Positions 7,963 through 16,500 of a stretch of DNA of 64,000 nt are shown here, in pieces. Each line of letters opens with the position of its first letter. The first letter of the stretch is position 1. Source of the DNA: Pseudomonas haemolytica. Its GTDB lineage: Bacteria > Pseudomonadota > Gammaproteobacteria > Pseudomonadales > Pseudomonadaceae. The notes below the pieces were generated by a model. It had not been told where the DNA came from. It ran no database searches and saw only the letters and a list, made by a program, of their open reading frames with translations. The stretch is from the NCBI RefSeq assembly GCF_009659625.1, contig NZ_VOIW01000005.1, forward strand, positions 1-64,000, given 5' to 3'. A program made the position numbers and the translations under genes.

Positions 7963-10119
7963 TCAGAAATTCACCGACGCACTCAAGCGCGCCGTCAACG
8001 GCGCGCCCTGGAACAGATAGTCATCGCCCATGTACTCGCCCGCATCGCGCCAGTAGCGCTTGTCGAACAGGTTGTCGACGCTCAGGCGAAACACCGTCTC
8101 ATACCCATCGACCTTGGTGGTGTAGCGGCTGCCGACATTGACCACTGCGTAATCACCCACCTCCACATTGCCGTTGCGGTTGGCGTACTTCTTGGCGCTG
8201 TATTGCACGCCGCCCAGCACCGCCAGCCCATTGACCCACGGCAACGCATAGTCGGCATACAAGCTGGCGCGCAGCTTGGGCACGTTGATTGCCTGGTGGC
8301 CTTCATAGTCGGGTGTACCGCTGCCGCTCACCCGCGCGCGGATCGCGGCGACGCTGGTTGCGATTTGCAAGCGGTCAGTGGCCCAGCCGTTGGCGGACAG
8401 CTCCAGGCCGGTGTTTTTCTGCTGGCCCTGTTGCATATAGGTAAAGTTGCCCGCGCCATCTGGCCTGGAATACTGATAGGCCTGGCGTGTCTGGAAAACA
8501 GCGGCGGCGAAGCTGATGCGGCGCCAGTCGTATTTCACACCGGCTTCAATCTGCCGTGACGTGGTGGGCGCCAGAGTGTCGCTGCTGTTGCTTGCAAACC
8601 ATGGTGCGGTGCCGCCCAGGGACAGGCCCTTGCTGTAGCTGGTGTACAGCGAAACGTTTTCCACTGGTTTGTAGATCAACGACGCCTGGGGCAGAAACAC
8701 GTATTGCTGGGTGTGGCGGGCTTGGTTGCCCTGCTTGTCGAAGGCTTTTTCATCCAGGCGCACTTCGCGCCCGCCGAGGATGGTTTGCCACTGTTCGTTG
8801 AAGCGAATGCGGTCAGTGACAAACAGGCCGTACTGGCGGCTGTCGAGGTTGCGATGGCTGTCATTCAGTGGCTTGTCGGTAGGTGAGAAGCTCGGCGCGT
8901 CCTGATGGATATTGCCGCTGCCGATGTACTCGTTGACCGAGTCGCGCTTGTCGATCACCCGGCGAAACGCGCTGGTGCCAAAGGTCAACTCATGGCCCAG
9001 GCCCGCCGTGTCGAACAGCCCGGTCATGGCCGCCTGGATTTCATCGTCGCGGCGAGTGTCGTCGGGGCTGCGGTAGTCGTAGATGTCGTAGTCACCTTCG
9101 GGGCTGAAGGTGTTGGCATTGCAGGTGCTGACGTAATAGCAGCCCCAGGCAAACGAGCTGTAGTCATCAATCACCACCTTGCTTCGCGCCGCGCTGATAT
9201 TACCTTTCCACTGATCACTGAAGCGGTACTCGAACTTGCCGTTGAGGTTCAGCGAATCAATTGCCACCTGCTTGCCGCCGCTCTGATGCCCCAGCAGTTT
9301 TTTCGGCGAGGCACCCTGGGGCACTTCGGTACCGCCCAACAGTTGGTAACCCGGCACCGAACGCTGTTGCTTGTTCTGGTATTCGGCATCCAGTTGCAGC
9401 ACGGCGTCGGGGCTGATGTTCCAGTCGAAGGCCAGGGATACAAAATCGCGCTGGCCGTTGGCGTGTTCTACATAGGAATTGAGGTCTTCATGGGCGACGT
9501 TGGCACGCAGACCGAATTGTTGCTCGCTGCCAAACCAGCCGCCGACGTCCGTGGCGATATAGCCGCTGCCGCGATCATCGGTGGAGACGGTCACCGAGCG
9601 CACATCCTCCGGGCGCTTGGTCACATAGTTGATCACGCCGCTGGGTTCGGAAATGCCGCTCTGCAACCCGGCCAGGCCCTTGAGCACTTCCACCTGCTGC
9701 TTGTTTTCCAGGGCGACGTTTTGCTCGCCGGTGATGGTGCGCCCGTTGATCTTGTAGCTGCTGGCCGCGTTCAGCGAGAAGCCGCGCACCACGAAGTTTT
9801 CGTAATAGCCAATCGGTGCATAGCTCTCACCGACAGAGGCATCGTTGCGCAACACTTCACTGAGCAGGCGCGCTTGCTGGTCCTTGATCAGCGCGGCGTT
9901 GATCACCGTGATCGAGGCGGGTGTGTCCAGCAGCGGCGCTTCATTGAAGCCACCGACCAAGGCGGTGTCTGCGCGATAGCTGCCGGTTGCTTCCCCCTGG
10001 ATGGTGACCGGGGCCAGTTCGAGGTTCGCGGCCTGGCTCACGGCCACGCCACTGCACAGCAAGAGGCTGACGCTGTGCAGGCTCAGGTTCAACAGAGAGG
10101 AAGGGGGACGAATAGCCAT
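7963..10119 (-). CDS. TonB-dependent siderophore receptor
   Basis: 718-residue outer-membrane receptor. It has a signal peptide (cleavage after SQA), then a TonB-box-like stretch (LELAPVTIQGE) and a plug domain with DTPASITVINAALIKDQQA and FVVRGFSLN...INGR. It has the siderophore-receptor motif GLAGLQSGISEPSGVINYVTKRP, read in part, and a 22-strand barrel ending in the aromatic terminal motif SASVNF. There is no N-terminal signalling (STN) domain, so it is unlikely to signal to an anti-sigma factor. The last strands (SVDNLFDKRYWRDAGEY) match FhuE/FpvB-like receptors. No siderophore biosynthesis gene is nearby. It probably imports a xenosiderophore. Confidence 0.93.
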   Translation of the reverse strand: MAIRPPSSLLNLSLHSVSLLLCSGVAVSQAANLELAPVTIQGEATGSYRADTALVGGFNEAPLLDTPASITVINAALIKDQQARLLSEVLRNDASVGESYAPIGYYENFVVRGFSLNAASSYKINGRTITGEQNVALENKQQVEVLKGLAGLQSGISEPSGVINYVTKRPEDVRSVTVSTDDRGSGYIATDVGGWFGSEQQFGLRANVAHEDLNSYVEHANGQRDFVSLAFDWNISPDAVLQLDAEYQNKQQRSVPGYQLLGGTEVPQGASPKKLLGHQSGGKQVAIDSLNLNGKFEYRFSDQWKGNISAARSKVVIDDYSSFAWGCYYVSTCNANTFSPEGDYDIYDYRSPDDTRRDDEIQAAMTGLFDTAGLGHELTFGTSAFRRVIDKRDSVNEYIGSGNIHQDAPSFSPTDKPLNDSHRNLDSRQYGLFVTDRIRFNEQWQTILGGREVRLDEKAFDKQGNQARHTQQYVFLPQASLIYKPVENVSLYTSYSKGLSLGGTAPWFASNSSDTLAPTTSRQIEAGVKYDWRRISFAAAVFQTRQAYQYSRPDGAGNFTYMQQGQQKNTGLELSANGWATDRLQIATSVAAIRARVSGSGTPDYEGHQAINVPKLRASLYADYALPWVNGLAVLGGVQYSAKKYANRNGNVEVGDYAVVNVGSRYTTKVDGYETVFRLSVDNLFDKRYWRDAGEYMGDDYLFQGAPLTARLSASVNF

Positions 10120-10550
10120 CGAGGTTTCCGTTTTACAGACAGGTGGCAGCGAACGCGCGGGGCGCCGGGAAGGGTCGCTACGCTAGGGGCAAATGACTGC
10201 TTTTACAAGGTGTCGAGACTGCTCAATGGCTGATTGCGCGACATTCTTAGCCCTCCTTTGATTGATAGCCTTTTAATCTATCAATAGAAGTTGCAGAGAA
10301 AGTTATTGGACTAGTCTCGTATCTAGATGTGCAGCCAAGGATGGACGTGCTGGCTGACCCACTGCAAAAGTGGCTTTGGCATCTGTGTTTTTTATCTTCA
10401 ACTCTTTGAAATAAGTGATGTTTCCATATTCGCTGATGTTTTTATCGGCAGAGTCTTCCTGTGTTTTTTTGTCGGACCGTCGCACTGCATCAAAGGGAAT
10501 TCGCCACAGATAGCGGCTTGTTGAAGCCGCCGCCAAGGACAGGATCGATC
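10120..10550. promoter_or_regulatory. AT-rich divergent intergenic region upstream of the toxin/RiPP cluster
   Basis: About 430 bases between the receptor (minus) and the Tc toxin gene (plus). It is clearly more AT-rich than its surroundings and must hold promoters for both. It contains a perfect 8-bp inverted repeat (ATTGATAG, 9-base spacer, CTATCAAT) at 10261-10285, a plausible operator. I did not find a convincing Fur box by eye, nor a confident -35/-10 pair. Confidence 0.5.
10261..10285. promoter_or_regulatory. Candidate operator: perfect inverted repeat
   Basis: ATTGATAG-(9 bp)-CTATCAAT, centred about 150 bp upstream of the receptor start and 280 bp upstream of the toxin start. The geometry suits a dimeric helix-turn-helix regulator. 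Which regulator binds is unknown. Confidence 0.35.
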
Positions 10551-13500
10551 ATGAAGATCGTCGAGAGTGCGTTGCATGCTTTCTATGCCAAACATCCAGG
10601 TTTTGACCTGGCCACGTTTGATTTCATTGCCCAGGACAGTGCGCAGGCCCGCAAGAAAAAAGGGGCTGGCAAGACGCGAGTGTCCAAGGCGGAGCAGGTC
10701 GTGCGGGCGTACCAGCGACTGTTACACCTGAGTGGCAGCGAGAGTGCGGCGCAACGCCTCGTGGAGTTGGGATTCCATAGTGCCCATCAGATCGCCGCCA
10801 TGCCCGAGTCGGTGTTCCACGCCAGGATTGGCCAGGACATGGACCCCAACTTCGCCGCGCAACTCTACGCCAATGCCGCGCATACCAAACATCAAGTCAG
10901 CCATCTGTGGGCCAACCTGGTGGCCTCACGGCCACAGTCGGCGGCGACGATGCTGCGCGCAAGCACCGTGACCGAAGATACCTTGGCTGAACTGCAAGCG
11001 CTGCCCAGTTACGCGGCCATGTTTGGCAACCAGAACTTCTGCAGCTGTGAGGACTGCAAGTCGATCTTCGGGCCCGCCGCCTATTACGTCGACATCATGC
11101 GCATCACCGATGCCTATGTCAGCCAGGTCAACAAAGACAGCCTTCCAGCGAAGTATCCCTTGGCGGTCCGGCGCAATGACCTTTTCACCTTGCCGCTCAG
11201 TTGCGCGACCACCCATGATCCGCTTGCGTACCTCGGTATCGTCAACCGGGTGTTGACCGACAAGTTGCGGGTCGAGACCCTACAGGCTGATATTCCCTGG
11301 CTGCTGGCGACCACCACGTACCCGTTCAGCACTCCGTTCAATCCTCACCGGATGTACGTCGACCTGACCCTGCAGGCCCTGGACCTGAGCTTGGCGCAGA
11401 TCTACGGCACCACTGCGGGCTTTGCGTCTGCCGACCCCTATGCCCTGGCGCTGGCGGTGCTGGCGTTATCCCGGGAGCAGGCCACGTTTGGGGTGACGCC
11501 CCTGGCCACCGAGGCGCAATTGAAGACTGCCTGGGGGCTGCGTGCCGACAATACGCTGGCGAGCTTGTCGGAGCTGACGGTGTTCTCACACCGTTCGGGG
11601 CTGCCACGGGCAGCTGTGGCCGAGCTCACCCGCCAGGGCTTGACGGCCGAGGAACTGGAGGCCGGCCTGGCTCATGGGCTGTGGTTCAACCAGTCACTGC
11701 CGGCGGGGCAGTCGGTGCAGATTCAACTGGGCGATGACAGCCCCGATACGCTGACCCACCTGACGCCCACCACCCTTGACGCGGTGAACCGTTATATCCG
11801 CCTGGCCCGCTGGAGCGGGTTGGGGTTTACCGATCTCGGCTATGGCCTGGGTAGTCTGGGCCTGAATCTGTTGAACGCGGATACGCTCGCGACGCTGGCC
11901 ATGGCCCGTGGTGTGGTGCAAGGCCTGGGCTGGACTTGGGCGCAGGCCTCGGCCTTATGGGCGGGCATGCCGACCACCGGTTCGGGTGGCGCGCCGGGCA
12001 CGCCTTCGCTGTTTGATCAAGTCTGGAACAACCCGGTGGTGCTCGGTGGCGATGGCCAGGTGTATCACCCCGAGGACCCGTCCAATCCGCTCTACACCGA
12101 TAAAGTCGCCACTTGGGATGTCATGGCCGGGCACACCGACCAACCCGGCTTTGACGCGGCGCGGTTGCAGGCCGGCCTTGGTGTGACCTCGGCCGATCTG
12201 CAGGCCTTGGCGGCGTTGGCGTTTCCCGATGATGACGCGGTACGCCTGACGGTCTCGAATCTCTCTTGCCTGTACCGCCTGGCCGCGCTGGCGCGGGCCA
12301 TGGGCCTGGGCGTGGATGCGTTGCAGGCCACGGCGGCCTGGGTGCACATTGATATGACCCAACCCATCCCGCCGCAGGCCCTGGCACGCTGGCTGCTGGT
12401 CCCCAACTGGCTGGAGCAATGCCATCTGAGCGTGGATCAGGTGGACGCCTACCTCGATCCCCAGGCCCCGTTGCTGGTCGAAGCGGCCTCTGTTCTCAGT
12501 CATGCCGCGCTGCTATCGATCTGGACCCAGGCCCAGGGCAGCCTGTTCACCCCGACCGCGCTGGTGGGCAATACCGTCAGCGAAGTCATGGCAGACACGC
12601 TTTACGCGCAAATACTGGCCTTGAGCCCGGCGGTCGTGGTGGATGTACGCATGGCATACCATCGGCACATACCCAATGCGCCGGATATCGCCGTTGCCCT
12701 GGTGCCGCTGGCGGTCACCGAGGCGGCGCTGGCGGCCCTGGGTCTGAGTGAGGAAGAAACGCGGGTGGTGGCCCAAACGCTCAATCGCATGCACCGCAGC
12801 CAGGCGCAGGTCCTCGACAGCGGCCTGGCAACCTTGGCGGGCGTGAGCGTCGAGTTGATCGGTGCCGTGGGGGCAATGGTTTCGGCACAGCCCGAGCGGT
12901 CAGCCTGGCTGACGTGCCTGCTTACCCCGAGCGCCGACGGCGATGCTACCTGGCAGGTCAGCAGTCAAGCCTTGCTCGACGCCAGCCGTTTGCTGTTGGT
13001 CAGTGAAGCGCTGCCCCTGGATGCACCCGTGTTGACCGCCATGCTGGCCATGCCGACGGTGTTCGGCGTGATGCCGGCGGCGCTGTTCAGCCTCGACGCC
13101 TTGCAGGCCATGGGCGTGTATGTTCAGAGCCGCCAAGCCCTGGGGCTTTCCGATAGCAGCTACCTGGCCTACCTCTCGATGCCCGCCGACACCGCCTGTA
13201 GCGACGGTCAGAAGGCTGCTGCGTTGTGCACGTTGACGGGATGGTCGCAGGCCGACCTGTGCGGTGTGCTGGCAGCGCTGCAAACCACTGACCTGTTGTA
13301 CGACACCACCCATGGCCTGCTGCGCCTGGCAACTATTTTTTCGTTGCTGCGCCGTGGCGGTTTCGGTGCCAGTGCTTACCAAGCCCTGCTGCACAGCCGG
13401 CAGTGGGCCTTGAGCGGCAGTGCCGCCACCGCCGACTGGCAGGCCTGGGAGCAACTGGCCAACACGCTGGCGGGCTCTGCGGCTGCACACCTGCGCGGCG

Positions 13501-16500
13501 CCTGGGCTGAAGTGGGTGGCGGTATCGACGCGCGGTTGCTGGAGGCCCGGCGCGACGTGCTGGTGCCCAGCCTGCTGTGGTATTACGAGGTCAGCCTGCC
13601 GTCAGTGCGCACGGTCAATGACCTGTCCGGTTACCTGTTGCTCGATGTACAGATGGGCGGCGCGAATCAGACCTCCGAAGTGGTACTGGCCTTGGCCTCG
13701 GTGCAGATGTACCTGAACCGGGTGCGCGCTAATATCGAGCCGGGTATCACCCAGCTACCCATTCCCCAGGTGTGGTGGGAATGGCTAACCACCTACCGGA
13801 TGTGGGAAGCCAACCGTCGGGTGTTCATCTACCCGGAAAACTACCTGGTCCCGACCTTGCGTTCGTCGCGCACCACATTGTTCCGTGAGTTGGAAGCGGA
13901 CCTGCTACAGACCAACATCACCCCTGAACGGGTGGAAAGCGCGTATCGAACCTACGTGCAAGGCCTTTCAGGGTACGCGTCGTTGCAGTTTGTCGATGCC
14001 TTCCGTGGCACCGTCAGCGACCCGCGCCGCGGTGAGATCGATACATTGTTCGTGTTTGCCCGCAGCGCCACCGAACCCTATTCCTACTACTGGGCCAAGC
14101 AGGAGCACCAGGCCAATTGGTCCCAGTGGACCGCCATCGATGTGACGATCAAGTCACCCTATGTAACCCCGGTGTATGCCTTCGGTCGCCTGTTTGTGTT
14201 CTGGGTGGAAACCAGCGTGGTGTCCAGTACCGCCATTGAAACCACCCAGGGCAATACCCAGTCGAGCAACAGCGTGGTGTACAAAGCCGCGATCCGCTAC
14301 AGCTTTATGGATGCCAGCGGCACCTGGGTCGGCGACCAGACCCTGGCCCCCGAGCAGGTGATTTTCGCCGGGCCCAATAACGTCAAGTTGTCCACCCAGT
14401 CGGGTTACGACCTGTTCAATATCAACAGTCTGTTCTGGCAGAAGTGCAATGTGCTGCTGTTTGCCGGCACCGCGCCGATCGGCCCGGAAAACGATGTGCG
14501 CATCGACGAGAAAATCGCGGTGCTCTACGGGCCGTTCCTGGAAAACACCTCCAATGGCACGCCGATCGACACCTCGGTGCTTGCGCCCAGCGGCAGCCAA
14601 GTCAACCCGGCGGTGGCGCAGTTTGAAATCCAGGTGTACCAGCGCAGCCGCATCGTCAACCAGGCTATCGCCTCGGGCTTTCGCGGCCTGGTGGGGTTAC
14701 GCGAGCCGCTGTTGCTCAACCGCGAGTTGCTCAAGGACTACCTGTTCCAGCGCACCGAATTCCTCAACCTGGCGGACAACTATGCTTTCGGCGTGCCGCC
14801 CACGGTGCAGCCGCTGTATGACTATGCGATGAACCGCTTGTATGCGCGCGGCACGCTCAATCCATTTCGCACCAACTACTATGGCGACTGGAATAACAGT
14901 GTCGACACCGCGCTGTTGCGCACCCCGGTCACCCCAGCCTTGGTGAAGTTCAGCGGGCTCGAACTGGCGGGAGCGCAGCAGTTGATCCTCGACCTGGTAG
15001 CCGCCGGTTACCTCAAGGCCGGCAGCAGTTCCGCCAAGTACGTGGTGCAACCGGGTTTCAGCAACAACGCCGATTTCCGCTTCCTGTTCTTCGGCGATGA
15101 CAGTCGCGATGTGCAGATTATTCGCCTCTGGGCCAAACACTGCCTGTTGCAGGCCAGCATTGAAAGTCGCGAAGTGCAGGCGCAGACCTTCCTGATGACG
15201 CCCCTCGGCCAAGGTGCGGCCGACCAGGCCATGCTCGACCTGCGTGCCGCGGGCATTCTCGACAGCGGCGATTATGTGCGGTCCAGCTTTACCTCGGCCA
15301 CGGACCTCTCGCAGATCCTTGACGGCGCACCGGATCATGCCTCGGTGGAGTTCGCCATTCGCCAGCAACTGTTCGTTGCCATGGGCGATGCGGTGCTGTT
15401 CGCGCGCCTGTCCAACCGGCAATGCTCGACCTTTGTGATCAAGAATCAGCCGTCGCACTTCGTCGGCAACGTCAATAGCGAAAGCTTCCTGGTGACCCCG
15501 GATACCTCGCGCGCTCCTGCGTTGAACGAGAAATCACGCGCGATGGGCCTGGAGACCGCGCAGTCGGTTACCAATACGTCGTTTATCAGCAGCGATATTA
15601 CGGCGGCGGAGTCCATCGCGGTGTTCAACCTGCTGGTGCAGCACGGTGTGATCGACAACAAGGGGCGCCTGAGCGAGCCCTTCCTCAACAGCGATGACTT
15701 GAGTTACCTGTTCCCGGGCGAGCCGTTGCAAAGCCGCCAGATCAAGACCGCCCAGGTGCGGGTGGTACTGGTGGATCTACCGACCATGACCCTGGTGTCC
15801 TACTACGCCGAAGACGACCGGGTCATCATCACGGTGCAGTCGTTTTTGCGCCTGGGGATTTCCCAGAGCCAGGCCCAGTACGTCTTCGAGACCTTGAAGG
15901 CACGCCAGGTCATCGGGGCCCAAGGTTACATCAGCGCCAACTATGACCCCCTGGATGACCTCGACGACTTGTTCCCCGACGAGCCAGCCCAGAAAGCTGC
16001 GCTGTTGACCGCCGATGTCGCGTTGATCCTGCGCGTCTACTACGACAATACCTGGCGGCGCAGCGTGCAGGATCTTTATTACTGCTTCACACGGCTCACC
16101 ACCGGCGCAGTGCCCAGGCTTGCCGCCGCTTTGCAGCAAGGCGGGGTGCCTGCGTTATTGAGCCTGCACCAGCAACAGGCGCCGGTGATTGCTACCACGC
16201 CGTTCAGCAGCTATGCGCCCGGCGAGCGGGTGCGCCCACCGGTGTTGAGCGACGCCACCCAAGTGGATTTCGACGGGGTCTACGGCCTGTACTACTGGGA
16301 GCTGTTTTTTTTCACCCCCCGGCTGATCGCCGATGCATTGTTCCAGGCCGGGGATTTCCAGGCGGCCCTGGGGTGGTTGCAATACATCTTCAACCCCACC
16401 GAGCGCCTGACCTCACTGAGCCCTCAGGATTTCCAGACCCCGGATATCTCACCCGAACAAGCCGATGCCGCGTTCCTCCTGCTCAAGGCCACTGCGGTGA

